DNA of 43,144 nt from JANYCG01 sp031392945 (GCA_031392945.1 JANMVT010000085.1:1-43144), one strand, 5' to 3'. Positions 30,797-39,926 are shown, counted from the stretch's first letter. The notes: a model not told the origin generated them from the letters alone. Made by a program: numbers and translations.

Positions 30797-32355
30797 GCGC
30801 CGACCCCCTGGGCCTGCTGTTTTGCCGGCCAGCCGCGCAGGCCGAGCGCTGCTTGGGCCCGGTCGGAAAAGGCGTGCTGCGTGCCTGCGATGTCCTGGTA
30901 GGTTTCATGGCCCTTGCCGGCGATCAACACCACGTCATCGGCTGCCGCGCGGCGCAGCACATCCGAGATCGCCAAAGCGCGGTCAAGCAGGACCAGCACC
31001 GAGCTGTGGCCGACCAGGCCCGGCATGATCTGATCGGCAATGGCCTGGGGCTTTTCATTGCGCGGGTTGTCATTGGTTACGACGATGTGATCGGCGTTTC
31101 GGGCAGCCATGGCGCCCATCAGCGGGCGCTTGCCAGCATCCCGGTCGCCGCCGCAACCAAAGACGCACCACAACTTGCCGCCGCGTTGCTGCGCAAGCGG
31201 CCGCAGCGCCTGCAAGACTTTGTCCAGGGCGTCGGGCGTGTGGGCGTAGTCCACCACCACCATGGGCGCAGCCTGGCCGCCCTGGCATTCCATGCGTCCT
31301 GGCACCGGCTGCAGTTTTTTGGCGGATTCGACACACACCGCCAACGGCAGGCCCAAGGCACGCATGGCAGCGATGACACACAACAGGTTGGACACGTTGT
31401 ACTGGCCGATCAAGCGGGTAGCCAAGGCATGGCTTTCCACTGTCCCGTCGTTTGTCTCCCGCACGTCAAAGACCAAACCGCCTGCGCCATAACGGATGTT
31501 GTCAGCGCGAAGGCGCGCCGGTTCGGCACATGAAACCGTCCACACATCCAAGCCTGATTTTTGCGCATCGGCGCGCAAGGACGCCGCCAGTTCGCGGCCC
31601 TTGGCATCGTCCAGGTTGAGCACGGCGGCGCGCAGGCCGGGCCACTGGAAAAGCGCGGCCTTGGCCTGCCAATAGGTCTGCATGGAACCGTGGTAATCCA
31701 GATGGTCCTGCGTGAAGTTGGTGAACACTGCGGTGTGGATGCGCGTGCCATCCAGCCGATGCTCTTCAATGCCGATGGACGAAGCCTCCAGGGCGCAGGC
31801 CAGCACGCCCTCGGTCACGAAGTCGCGCAAACTGCGTTGCAGCAAGATGGGGTCGGGCGTGGTCAGCCCATTGGGAACGGGCTCAATGGCCGCCGGCCCC
31901 TGCGACATCAGCCTGTGCGGCGACGCGATGCCCAAAGTGCCAACCAGCCCACATGGAACGGGCGTAGAGAGCTCCACATTTGATAGCGCATGGGCCAGCC
32001 ACCAGGCTGTGGTGGTCTTGCCGTTTGTGCCGGTGATGGCGATCACGTCCAGATGCTGCGAGGGCTGGCCAAAATAGGCCGCCGCGATAGGGCCGCACGC
32101 CGCCTTCAAGCCGCTGCAGGCGCCAATGCGGTCGCCGCTGAATTCAAAGCGCTCCACATCCAGGCGCTCCACCAGGCAGGCGCTGGCGCCTTGCTTGATG
32201 GCCGCCGGAACGTATTGGCGCCCGTCGGTTGCGGCGCCCGGCCAGGCGATGAATCCGTCGCCCGCGCGCACCTGGCGGCTGTCGGTCTGCAGCGTACCGG
32301 TGACACGGCCTTGAAGCCATTGCGCGGCCTGGACGGGCGTGTGAAGTTCCAGCAT
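30793..32355 (-). CDS. murE: UDP-MurNAc-L-Ala-D-Glu--meso-DAP ligase
   Basis: A 520-residue Mur ligase. DSRQVRAGDGFIAWPGAATD at the N-terminus, VIAITGTNGKTTTAWWLAHA (ATP loop, about residue 108), EASSIGIEEHRLDGT, FTNFTQDHLDYHGSMQTYWQ, VVVDYAHTPDALDKVLQALR and the residue-specificity motif TNDNPRNEKP (about residue 429). DNPR is the meso-diaminopimelate form, as expected of a Gram-negative. The ATG shares one base with the ftsI stop (TGATG). Confidence 0.97.
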   Translation of the reverse strand: MLELHTPVQAAQWLQGRVTGTLQTDSRQVRAGDGFIAWPGAATDGRQYVPAAIKQGASACLVERLDVERFEFSGDRIGACSGLKAACGPIAAAYFGQPSQHLDVIAITGTNGKTTTAWWLAHALSNVELSTPVPCGLVGTLGIASPHRLMSQGPAAIEPVPNGLTTPDPILLQRSLRDFVTEGVLACALEASSIGIEEHRLDGTRIHTAVFTNFTQDHLDYHGSMQTYWQAKAALFQWPGLRAAVLNLDDAKGRELAASLRADAQKSGLDVWTVSCAEPARLRADNIRYGAGGLVFDVRETNDGTVESHALATRLIGQYNVSNLLCVIAAMRALGLPLAVCVESAKKLQPVPGRMECQGGQAAPMVVVDYAHTPDALDKVLQALRPLAQQRGGKLWCVFGCGGDRDAGKRPLMGAMAARNADHIVVTNDNPRNEKPQAIADQIMPGLVGHSSVLVLLDRALAISDVLRRAAADDVVLIAGKGHETYQDIAGTQHAFSDRAQAALGLRGWPAKQQAQGVGA

Positions 32356-34094
32356 CAGAAGCTCTCCTCCACAGCCGCCACGATTTGCGGCTTGACCGCC
32401 ATGTCCGGCTGCACGGCCATCATGCGCAAGGTCTGCTGCACCACTTCGCTGAACACGGGCGCTGCCACGGCGCCGCCGTAATATTGCCCGGCGCTCGGTT
32501 CATCGATCATGACGGCCACGATGATCCGCGGTTTCTCGATGGGCGCCATGCCGACAAACCAGCCGCGGTATTTGCGGTTGCCCGCGCTGCCGTAACTCTT
32601 GCCGATTTGTTTGTAGGCGGTGCCGGACTTGCCGCCGACGGAATAACCGATGGTCTGCGCCTTCTGACCCGTGCCACCGGGCCCTGCCGCCATTTGCAGC
32701 ATCTTGCGCACCTGGTTGGCCGTTTTTTCCGACAGGACTTGGGTGCCCACGGCCGGCTCGCTGTTTTTGAGCATGGTGACCGGGATGATCTGGCCATCGT
32801 GCGAAAACACGGTGTAGGAACGCGCCATCTGGAACAGCGAGGCGGACAGGCCGTAGCCATACGACATGGTCGCCTGCTCGATGGGCCGCCAGGTCTTGTA
32901 AGGCCGCAGGCGGCCCGACACCGCGCCCGGGAAACTGATCTGCGGCTTTTGTCCAAAACCGGCCTGCGAGAACAGCTCCCACATTTCACGCCGGTCCATC
33001 TGCATGGCGATTTTGGCGGTGCCGATGTTGCTGGACTTCTGGATCACGCCTTCCACCGTCAACACGCCATTGGGATGCGAGTCTGAAATGGTCGAGCCAG
33101 TGATGGTGAACTTGCCCGAGCCCGTGTCGATCAAGGTCTGCGGCGTGACGCGGCCGGTTTCCAGCCCGAGCCCGACCGTGAACGGTTTCATCACCGAGCC
33201 GGGCTCAAACGTGTCGGTCAGGGCGCGGTTGCGCAATTGTTCTCCGCTCAGGTTGCGCCGTTTGTCGGGTGTGTAGCTGGGGTAGTTGGCCAGTGCCAAC
33301 ACTTCGCCCGTGATCGCATCGAGCACCACCACGCTGCCTGCCTTGGCCTTGTTGACCGTGACGGCGTCACGCAGCTTCTGGTAGGCAAAAAACTGGACCT
33401 TGCTGTCGATGCTGAGCTGCAAATCCTGCCCGTCGGCGGGCGGAATGGTCTCCCCCAAGGCCTCGACCACGTCGCCGATGCGGTTTTTTATCACGCGGCG
33501 CGAACCGGCGCGGCCACCCAGTTCCTTGTTGAATGACAGCTCGACGCCCTCCTGCCCGTTGTCTTCCACATTGGTGAAGCCGACCACGTGGGCGGCGGCT
33601 TCGCCCTCCGGGTATTGGCGTTTGTACTCTTTGCGCTGATAGATGCCTTTGAGGCCCATTGCCGCAATCTGCCTGGCGACGGAATCGTCGACCTGGCGCT
33701 TGAGCCAGACGAATGTCTTGTCGTCGTCCGAGAGCTTTTTGTTCAGGTCGGCCAGCGGCATTTCCAGCAGGCGCGCCAATTGCGCCATCTGGCTTTTGTC
33801 CAGCACCACGTCCTCGGGGATGGCCCAGATGCTGGGCGCAGGCACGCTGGACGCCAAGATCAGGCCATTGCGATCCAGGATGCGGCCACGGTTGGCCGGC
33901 AGCTCCAGTGTCCGCGCGAAACGCACTTCGCCCTGCTTTTGGTAAAACGCGTTGGAGACGACCTGGATGTAGGCGGCGCGCCCGGCCAAACCGACAAACC
34001 CGACCGCGATCGCGGCCACAATGAACTTGCTGCGCCAGACCGGCGTGCGGCTGGCCAGCAGGGGGCTGGAGGTGTAGGCAACGCTGCGGCTCAT
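32355..34094 (-). CDS. ftsI: Septal transpeptidase FtsI (PBP3)
   Basis: A 579-residue class B penicillin-binding protein crosslinking septal peptidoglycan. Short cytoplasmic N-terminus and one membrane helix (KFIVAAIAVGFVGLAGRAAY), the pedestal domain (RGRILDRNGLILASSVPAPS), then the transpeptidase domain: SxxK as FEPGSVMKPFTVGLG (about residue 300), SxN as QKSSNIGTAKIA, and KSGT as VGGKSGTAYKQIGKSYG (about residue 488). All catalytic motifs intact. ATG at 34092-34094 overlaps the ftsL end. Confidence 0.97.
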   Translation of the reverse strand: MSRSVAYTSSPLLASRTPVWRSKFIVAAIAVGFVGLAGRAAYIQVVSNAFYQKQGEVRFARTLELPANRGRILDRNGLILASSVPAPSIWAIPEDVVLDKSQMAQLARLLEMPLADLNKKLSDDDKTFVWLKRQVDDSVARQIAAMGLKGIYQRKEYKRQYPEGEAAAHVVGFTNVEDNGQEGVELSFNKELGGRAGSRRVIKNRIGDVVEALGETIPPADGQDLQLSIDSKVQFFAYQKLRDAVTVNKAKAGSVVVLDAITGEVLALANYPSYTPDKRRNLSGEQLRNRALTDTFEPGSVMKPFTVGLGLETGRVTPQTLIDTGSGKFTITGSTISDSHPNGVLTVEGVIQKSSNIGTAKIAMQMDRREMWELFSQAGFGQKPQISFPGAVSGRLRPYKTWRPIEQATMSYGYGLSASLFQMARSYTVFSHDGQIIPVTMLKNSEPAVGTQVLSEKTANQVRKMLQMAAGPGGTGQKAQTIGYSVGGKSGTAYKQIGKSYGSAGNRKYRGWFVGMAPIEKPRIIVAVMIDEPSAGQYYGGAVAAPVFSEVVQQTLRMMAVQPDMAVKPQIVAAVEESF

Positions 34095-34432
34095 GGTTTG
34101 CGCCCCGATGCATCCCGCGCCGCCCGCGCCGCCGTGCCGTCGCCAGGCGCTGGCAGCGCCTTTGTCGCGGCCGAATAACTCACGTATTCCGTGATGGCCG
34201 GCGAGGCCGTGCGCATCTGCAACTGCTCCTTGGCCAGCCGCTCCACCCGCAAAGGCGTGGCCTGGGCCCTTTTTTCAACCTGCAGGCGCTCGGTGTCCGC
34301 TTCGAGCTTGTGGAACTCGGTTTTGGCCTTGTCAAGCAGCGTGAAAAGCTGGCGCGACTCGTACTGCACGCTGACCAGGTACAGGGCGCTGGCCAGCACG
34401 GCCAGCAGCAACACAAGGTTCAAGCGCGTCAT
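34091..34432 (-). CDS. ftsL: Cell division protein FtsL
   Basis: A 113-residue bitopic protein: an N-terminal membrane helix (LNLVLLLAVLASALYLVSVQ), then a periplasmic leucine-zipper-like coiled coil (LLDKAKTEFHKLEADTERLQ…) that pairs with FtsB and binds FtsQ, and a Pro/Ala/Arg-rich tail. Sequence conservation of FtsL is low, so the call rests on topology plus its position between rsmH and ftsI. Both ends overlap neighbours by four bases (ATGA). Confidence 0.93.
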   Translation of the reverse strand: MTRLNLVLLLAVLASALYLVSVQYESRQLFTLLDKAKTEFHKLEADTERLQVEKRAQATPLRVERLAKEQLQMRTASPAITEYVSYSAATKALPAPGDGTAARAARDASGRKP

Positions 34433-35373
34433 GTCGGCATCCTCTGCGCCACACGCATGACAGCGCTGCGCGAACGCGGGTTGCCTTTGACCTCGGCCGC
34501 AGAGGGCTTGACGCGCGCCACGGCCTTGAGCCTCATCAGCCTGGGCGCGGCAAACGGGGCGCGGCGGTCATACACCTCGCGCGAATGTTGCGCGATGAAC
34601 TGCTTGACGATGCGGTCTTCCAGCGAGTGGAAACTGATCACGACGAGTCGGCCTCCAGGTTGCAGCACATCGAGACTGGCCTTTAACGCCTGTTGCAGCT
34701 CTTCAAGCTCGGCGTTGATGAAAATCCGAAGAGCCTGAAATGTGCGCGTTGCAGGGTTCTGGCCCGACTCGCGGGTTTTGACCGTGTCAGCCACGAGCTG
34801 GGCCAGCTCGGTGGTGGTTGAAATTGGGCCCCCTGCCTGTCGGCGAGCAACAATCGCCTTTGCAATGGCCCCAGCAAACCGTTCTTCGCCATAGTCACGT
34901 ATCACCTCCGCGATTTTTTCGCTTTGCGCCACTGCCAGCCACTGCGCCACGCTGATGCCCCGCGTGGTGTCCATGCGCATGTCCAAAGGCCCCTCGAACC
35001 TGAAACTGAAACCCCGCCCGGGCGTGTCGATCTGCGGCGAGCTGATGCCCAGGTCCATCAAGATGCCGCTCACGCTGCCTGCATCCAAAGCACCAAGCTG
35101 GTTGAAACCCTCGTGCCGGATCGAGAAACGCGGATCCGTGATCTGCGCCGCTGCGGCCACTGCGTCCGGGTCTTTGTCGAAGGCAATCAGCCGCCCTTGC
35201 GGCGCCAGTTTTGAGAGGATCAGTTGTGAATGGCCGCCGCGCCCAAACGTGGCGTCCACAAATGTGCCCGCTACGCCGCTGCGGGAGGCCTTGTGAAGAG
35301 CATCCGGGTTGTTGAGGAGCGATTCGACTGCTTCGTTCAACAAGACGGTGGTATGTTGCCATGGGGTGTCCAC
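34429..35373 (-). CDS. rsmH: 16S rRNA m4C1402 methyltransferase RsmH (MraW)
   Basis: A 314-residue SAM-dependent methyltransferase acting on 16S rRNA C1402. QHTTVLLNEAVESL at the N-terminus, TFVDATFGRGGHSQLILSKL (SAM loop), RLIAFDKDPDAVAAAAQITD, ILMDLGISSPQIDTPGRGFS and RLVVISFHSLEDRIVKQFIA are diagnostic. GTG start at 35371-35373, 9 bases after the mraZ stop. Second gene of the dcw transcript. Confidence 0.97.
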   Translation of the reverse strand: MDTPWQHTTVLLNEAVESLLNNPDALHKASRSGVAGTFVDATFGRGGHSQLILSKLAPQGRLIAFDKDPDAVAAAAQITDPRFSIRHEGFNQLGALDAGSVSGILMDLGISSPQIDTPGRGFSFRFEGPLDMRMDTTRGISVAQWLAVAQSEKIAEVIRDYGEERFAGAIAKAIVARRQAGGPISTTTELAQLVADTVKTRESGQNPATRTFQALRIFINAELEELQQALKASLDVLQPGGRLVVISFHSLEDRIVKQFIAQHSREVYDRRAPFAAPRLMRLKAVARVKPSAAEVKGNPRSRSAVMRVAQRMPT

Positions 35374-35382
35374 CGGAGTCTC

Positions 35383-35817
35383 TTAGAAGGAAAAGTCTTT
35401 GAAGACATCGGGCATCTCGCCCTGCATGGCCTGCGCCTCTTTGGCGTCGTAGGTGCTTTTGTCCCACAATTCAAAGTGGTTGCCCATTCCCAGCAGCATG
35501 GTGTCCCTGGCAATGCCCGCCGCCGCGCGCAGTTCGGGCGACACCAAGACGCGGCCGGTCGCGTCCAGGTCAACGTCCATGGCGTTGCCCAAAAAGATGC
35601 GCTTCCACCATTGCGCTTCCATTGGCAATGCGGCGATGCGTTCACGGAATTTTTCCCATTCGGGGCGCGGGAAAATCATCAGGCAACCGTGCGGGTGTTT
35701 GGTCATGGTGAGTTGACCCTGCGCAGTCGCGCTCAACACGTCACGATGCCGGGTCGGCACCGAAAGCCGACCCTTGCCATCCAGACTCAATGACGAAGCC
35801 CCTTGAAACACGTGCAC
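35383..35817 (-). CDS. mraZ: MraZ, transcriptional repressor of the dcw cluster
   Basis: A 144-residue protein with two AbrB-like SpoVT repeats: MHVFQGASSLSLDGKGRLSV then PTRHRDVL in the first, and NAMDVDLDATGRVLVSPELR then AAAGIARD in the second. The conserved DxKGR / DxxGR motifs are present in each repeat. MraZ forms ring oligomers that bind short repeats ahead of its own gene and represses the dcw operon. GTG start at 35815-35817. Three 10-bp-spaced GTG repeats lie 48-77 bases upstream. Confidence 0.96.
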   Translation of the reverse strand: MHVFQGASSLSLDGKGRLSVPTRHRDVLSATAQGQLTMTKHPHGCLMIFPRPEWEKFRERIAALPMEAQWWKRIFLGNAMDVDLDATGRVLVSPELRAAAGIARDTMLLGMGNHFELWDKSTYDAKEAQAMQGEMPDVFKDFSF

Positions 35818-35864
35818 AAACCCTCTTTTGAGCCAAAATCACAAAAATACCAGTGCAACAGCAA

Positions 35865-35894
35865 TTTTTACCACTTAAATGCACTTTTTTGCAC
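35865..35894 (-). promoter_or_regulatory. Putative MraZ operator: three GTG repeats with 10-bp period
   Basis: On the minus strand, reading towards mraZ: GTGCAAAAAA (35894-35885), GTGCATTTAA (35884-35875), GTGGTAAAAA (35874-35865). Exactly one helical turn apart and ahead of mraZ, like the three or four tandem boxes (TGGG or AAAGTG type) described for MraZ in other bacteria. The surrounding region is AT-rich and probably contains the dcw promoter. Inferred from spacing and position, not from a known consensus in this group. Confidence 0.62.
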
Positions 35895-36068
35895 TGTATC
35901 AGCAAATGAGCATCCCGCAAGAGGACTTGCGCTAATTTTTTTCAATGAAATCAAGGACTTAGAACTTATTTTGCGGGTCGATTTGCAGCAAAAAACGTTC
36001 TAAATTAAGCACTTAGCGCGAATTGTGAATGTGATGCTTGAATGACAAACTAAAGCATCGAAAATTCA
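35895..36068. other. hslU-mraZ gap
   Basis: AT-rich gap without a gene. It includes a small plus-strand hairpin (CGCAAG-AGGA-CTTGCG, 35916-35931) followed by CTAATTTTTTTC, which looks like a terminator for the plus strand although no plus-strand gene ends here. No terminator for hslU is obvious on the minus strand. Confidence 0.4.
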
Positions 36069-37394
36069 TTAAAGGATGTAACGGGACAAATCTTCGTTCC
36101 GGCTCAACTCGCCCAGACGCGCATCCACATAAGCCGCATCGACCGCAATGGTTTTCCCGCCCAGGTTGGCGGCGTTGAAACTCACCTCGTCCAGCAGGCG
36201 CTCCATCACGGTGGACAAACGCCGCGCGCCTATGTTCTCCGTGCGCTCGTTCACATCAAACGCGATGTGGGCCAGGCGGGTGATGCCCTCGGATGAAAAC
36301 TCCACGGTGACATTCTCGGTGGCCAACAGCGCCTGGTACTGCTTGACCAAGGATGCATGGGTTTGTGTCAGGATCGCTTCAAAATCCTGCACCGACAACG
36401 ACTGCAATTCAACCCGGATCGGAAAACGCCCTTGCAACTCGGGGATCAGGTCACTAGGTTTGCTGAGGTGGAATGCGCCCGAGGCGATGAACAAAATGTG
36501 GTCGGTTTTGACCATGCCGTACTTGGTCGACACCGTCGTGCCCTCGACCAGGGGCAGCAGATCGCGCTGCACACCCTGGCGCGACACCTCGGCGCCGCTG
36601 CCTTCACTGCGCGAGGTGACCTTGTCGATCTCATCAATGAAGACGATGCCGTTTTGCTCGAGCATGTAGATCGCCTGGGTCTTGATCTCTTCCTCATTGA
36701 CCAGTTTGGCGGCCTCTTCATCGGCCGCCAGCTTCATGGCTTCGCTGATTTTGAGTTTGCGGGTCTGGCGCTTTTGCTGGCCCATCTGGCCGAACATGCC
36801 GCGCAACTGCTCGGTCATTTCTTCCATGCCGGCCGGACCCATGATTTCAAGCTGCGGGGCGGACTGGGCCACGTCCATCTCGATCTCGCGGTCGTTCAAC
36901 TGGCCTTCGCGCAGCTTTTTGCGAAACGTCTGGCGCGCCGCGCCCTCGGGGGTTTCCTCGTTGGGAAAGGCCGATGTGTCAACCCGGGGCCGGGGCACCA
37001 GGATGTCGAGAATGCGCTCTTCAGCGGCGTCCTGGGCGCGCTCGCGCACTTTCTTCATCTCGGCCACGCGGGTCTGTTTGACGGCCACATCGGCCAAGTC
37101 GCGGATGATGGCGTCCACGTCTTTGCCGACATAACCGACTTCGGTGAATTTGGTGGCTTCGACTTTGATGAAGGGCGCATCGGCCAGGCGGGCCAAGCGC
37201 CTTGCAATTTCGGTTTTGCCGACACCCGTGGGGCCGATCATCAAGATATTTTTAGGCGTGATTTCAGAGCGCAAACCCGGCTCGACCTGTTGCCTGCGCC
37301 AGCGGTTTCGCAGGGCGATGGCCACGGCGCGTTTGGCCTGGTTCTGTCCAACGATGTGTTTGTCGAGTTCAGCGACGATTTCCTGCGGTGTCAT
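36069..37394 (-). CDS. hslU: HslU, ATPase subunit of the HslUV protease
   Basis: A 441-residue AAA+ unfoldase feeding substrates to HslV. I choose the ATG at 37392-37394 (MTPQEIVAELDKHIVGQNQA). An upstream in-frame start overlaps hslV. Walker A ILMIGPTGVGKTEIARRLAR (about residue 55), pore loop FTEVGYVGKDVD, Walker B GIVFIDEIDKVTSRS (about residue 250), sensor region LIPELQGRFPIRVELQSL, and the C-terminal NEDLSRYIL that docks into HslV. Seven bases after hslV. Confidence 0.97.
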   Translation of the reverse strand: MTPQEIVAELDKHIVGQNQAKRAVAIALRNRWRRQQVEPGLRSEITPKNILMIGPTGVGKTEIARRLARLADAPFIKVEATKFTEVGYVGKDVDAIIRDLADVAVKQTRVAEMKKVRERAQDAAEERILDILVPRPRVDTSAFPNEETPEGAARQTFRKKLREGQLNDREIEMDVAQSAPQLEIMGPAGMEEMTEQLRGMFGQMGQQKRQTRKLKISEAMKLAADEEAAKLVNEEEIKTQAIYMLEQNGIVFIDEIDKVTSRSEGSGAEVSRQGVQRDLLPLVEGTTVSTKYGMVKTDHILFIASGAFHLSKPSDLIPELQGRFPIRVELQSLSVQDFEAILTQTHASLVKQYQALLATENVTVEFSSEGITRLAHIAFDVNERTENIGARRLSTVMERLLDEVSFNAANLGGKTIAVDAAYVDARLGELSRNEDLSRYIL

Positions 37395-37401
37395 AAGGTG
37401 T

Positions 37402-37950
37402 TCAGTCCAGCGTTTCAATCGTGTGGTTCATGTTGGTGTAGATGCACAACTCGCCGGCGATTTCCAGTGATTTCTTGACGATCTCCTGCGCTGTCAAGTC
37501 GGTGTGCTCCAGCAGGGCGATCGCCGCTGCCTGGGCAAATGCGCCGCCCGAGCCGATCGTCACAATGCCTTTTTCGGGCTCCAGCACGTCCCCATTGCCG
37601 GTAATGATGAGCGACGCCTCATGGTCGGCCACGGCCAGCATGGCTTCCAGGCGGCGCAAAACGCGGTCGGTGCGCCAGTCCTTGGTGAGCTCGATGGCGG
37701 CCCGCACCAAATGGCCCTGGTGTTTTTCAAGTTTGGCTTCAAAACGCTCGAACAGCGTGAACGCGTCGGCCGTGGCGCCGGCAAAACCGGCCAGCACCTT
37801 GCCGTGGTACAACTTGCGCACTTTGCGCGCCGTGCCTTTGACAACGATGTTGCCCAGCGTGACTTGCCCGTCGCCGCCAATGGCGACCTGGTCGCCTTGA
37901 GGCGTCTTGCGGCGCACGCTGATGATGGTGGTTCCGTGAAATTGTTCCAT
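37402..37950 (-). CDS. hslV: HslV, peptidase subunit of the HslUV protease
   Basis: A 182-residue N-terminal-nucleophile protease with a proteasome-beta fold. MEQFHGTTIISVRRK: the propeptide is removed so that the first Thr of TTI becomes the nucleophile. GDGQVTLGNIVVKGTARKVR, LAGFAGATADAFTLFERFEA and GIVTIGSGGAFAQAAAIALL are diagnostic. ATG at 37948-37950. It forms an operon with hslU. The upstream gap carries a 15-bp tandem repeat. Confidence 0.97.
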   Translation of the reverse strand: MEQFHGTTIISVRRKTPQGDQVAIGGDGQVTLGNIVVKGTARKVRKLYHGKVLAGFAGATADAFTLFERFEAKLEKHQGHLVRAAIELTKDWRTDRVLRRLEAMLAVADHEASLIITGNGDVLEPEKGIVTIGSGGAFAQAAAIALLEHTDLTAQEIVKKSLEIAGELCIYTNMNHTIETLD

Positions 37951-37983
37951 GTTCTGTTCGATTCAGGGCTGGGCGCCGCTGTC

Positions 37984-38057
37984 CGGGCGCAAATATCGGG
38001 GTCGCAAATATTGGGGTCGCAATTGGCAGGGTCGCAAATGGCAGGTGCGAATTTGGC
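37984..38057. repeat. Five imperfect 15-bp tandem repeats upstream of hslV
   Basis: Units such as GGGCGCAAATATCG, GGGTCGCAAATATTG, GGGTCGCAATTGGCA, GGGTCGCAAATGGCA and GGTGCGAATTTGGC follow one another with no spacers. They occupy the gap between the STAS gene and hslV and could include promoter elements or be slippage-prone filler. Confidence 0.7.
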
Positions 38058-38099
38058 TGGCCGGCAAGCCGCGTGCGTTTGGCCGCGCCAGGCACGCGC

Positions 38100-39860
38100 T
38101 CAATTCGAGCGCAGCACGACCCGGGCATGCTCGTTGATGCCAATGACGTTGAAGAACGCGCCAACTAGACGGTGCACGTCCCTGAACTGGACGTTGCAAC
38201 CCTCCTCTTCGCGGCTGGCCACCCAGTTGAGGATGCTGCCCGCCGCCGAAAAATCAACCCGTATCAACCTGGCGCAGGAGATCACCAGACGTCCTGCACC
38301 CTGATGCCGGCCGACTTCCAGACGCTGCAAGGCCTCAGCCGCGTCGCCGGCGATCTGGCCGGTCAACTCGACCACCACGACGGGCACGTCCTCCAGGCCC
38401 ATCGGCGCCGTCAGGGCATGCCCCACGTCGCTGGCGCGACGGCCTTCGCCGACGTAGCCGTCTTGCAATGTGGACGGCCCGGTGTCGCTTGCGGTGTTGT
38501 GCTTTTCGCGCACGTATTCACATTGCGCGTCAACCCAGGACGGCGGCGACACCTCATAGGTGACGCAATAGTCCAGCGCGACCAGCTCAAAGCTGTCCTG
38601 CTGGCGCATGACGCGCAAGGCGTCCATGCGCAGGCGCCACCACACGGTATTGACGGTTTTCAGGCCCGACGGCGTGCTGGCCTGCAAGACCTTCAGCAAA
38701 ACCTCGGCGCCGTCAAAACGCAGGCGCACGCGTTGGCTGCACCAGTTGGCAAAGAGTTGCGCTAGGCTGTGCAAGGCATTGGGTTCAACCTGCTCCAGTG
38801 CGCTCCAATTCAGGCGCCAGGGCATGGGCGCGTTGGCCAGCGCCAGGTGCAAGGCCCCCATGCTCGCCAGATCAAGGCTGGCCGGGCTGTCCCAAATCGC
38901 CTTGTCCGGAACCGGCTCAGCCAGCGGCCCGTGGACGGATTCCGCGCGTTTATGGCCCAGTTGTTCCGGCATGGAAAACCACGCCGGGGGCGAGCGGCCG
39001 GACTCTTCCGCGAACTCCAGCGCCATGTTTTCAAAGCGCGCCTGCTGCCCGGTGGCGCGGTAAAAATCAAACAGGGCCGCAGTCCAGATTTCGGCACGGC
39101 CGGGTTGGCCCACGCCCAATTTGAGCGCCTCCAGCAAGCCCGATTCCGCGCCCGCGTCGTCGCCATTGGCGAACCGGATGGCGGCTTCCTCCAGATCCGG
39201 ATCGGTGTTGTCGTCACTGAGCTCAACGGCGAACAATCTGGAAGTGGAAAACCCCAAGCCACCCATGTCGGTGGCGCGGGATGGGGCGGCAGGCGCTTTC
39301 CCGGCGTCGCCCAATCCAGCCGGCAGGGTGGGGGTCATCCGCGTGGGGGCGAAATCTTCCGCGCGGCGCGCGGGTTCTGTCTGCACTGCAGACGGTTGGG
39401 TGATGGCGAAATCCAGTTCAGGATCAACTACCGGTTCGGCCTGGGCATCCGCCGCGTGGCCCGCGACTGGAAAACCCGAGTCCACTGGCGCCGCGTCAAC
39501 CTGCTTGCCCTTCCACCATTGCTTGGACATCTGCGCTTCGATGTCATCGATCTTCTTGAGCGTGACCGCCCGTTCGTCCAGGTTCGACGGGATGCTGGTC
39601 TGGTAGAACGACGGCCGTCCGGCGATTTCAGCGGCGGCCTCCGGGTCGCGGTTTCTGAGTCTGCGCAACTGGTCGAATTCGCGCTTGCGCACAAAGTCGT
39701 TTTGCCGCTTGCGCTCAATCATTTCCTTGAGCGCCTGCTTGCTGTAGGCGCTTTCAGTCTCGACCGGCTGGGCATCCAGATCGGACCAGTTGGTGGTCGG
39801 ATTGCGGACGAACTTCGCCACCTTGGACAGCAAGCCGGAGGTGTTGTCTTTGGTGGCCAT
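38100..39860 (-). CDS. STAS-domain protein (conserved hslVU neighbour)
   Basis: A 586-residue cytoplasmic protein of unknown function. The N-terminus is charged and helical (KQALKEMIERKRQNDFVRKR, EFDQLRRLRNRDPEAAAEIA, then LKKIDDIEAQMSKQWWKGKQ). The middle is Pro/Ala-rich and then FimV/TPR-like (DPDLEEAAIRFANGDDAGAE, GLLEALKLG). The C-terminus contains a STAS-type anti-sigma-antagonist fold (GAGRLVISCARLIRVDFSAA, GSILNWVASREEEGCNVQFR, DVHRLVGAFFNVIGI). The Ser position in DFSAAGSIL could be the phosphorylatable residue, which is inference. In relatives as I recall them it sits between dksA and hslV. Confidence 0.8.
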   Translation of the reverse strand: MATKDNTSGLLSKVAKFVRNPTTNWSDLDAQPVETESAYSKQALKEMIERKRQNDFVRKREFDQLRRLRNRDPEAAAEIAGRPSFYQTSIPSNLDERAVTLKKIDDIEAQMSKQWWKGKQVDAAPVDSGFPVAGHAADAQAEPVVDPELDFAITQPSAVQTEPARRAEDFAPTRMTPTLPAGLGDAGKAPAAPSRATDMGGLGFSTSRLFAVELSDDNTDPDLEEAAIRFANGDDAGAESGLLEALKLGVGQPGRAEIWTAALFDFYRATGQQARFENMALEFAEESGRSPPAWFSMPEQLGHKRAESVHGPLAEPVPDKAIWDSPASLDLASMGALHLALANAPMPWRLNWSALEQVEPNALHSLAQLFANWCSQRVRLRFDGAEVLLKVLQASTPSGLKTVNTVWWRLRMDALRVMRQQDSFELVALDYCVTYEVSPPSWVDAQCEYVREKHNTASDTGPSTLQDGYVGEGRRASDVGHALTAPMGLEDVPVVVVELTGQIAGDAAEALQRLEVGRHQGAGRLVISCARLIRVDFSAAGSILNWVASREEEGCNVQFRDVHRLVGAFFNVIGINEHARVVLRSN

Positions 39861-39926
39861 GGAAGTGCTTGTTCAGGTCGGTGCGCGGATAAGGGGTTCC
39901 AGACGCGTTCGTCGTGCGCCAGGGCC

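Noticed and set aside
35916..35942. Intrinsic terminator (CGCAAG hairpin then T-run)
   Set aside because: It points along the plus strand where no gene ends, and the T-run is separated from the stem by CTAA. Kept only as a note in the gap entry.
37984..38057. CRISPR-like array
   Set aside because: Units are 15 bp, imperfect and directly adjacent with no spacers.
37504..38304. Pentapeptide-repeat-like protein (SQILGSQLAGSQMAG) on the plus strand
   Set aside because: The pattern comes from translating the 15-bp tandem repeat, and the rest of the frame is antisense to hslV.
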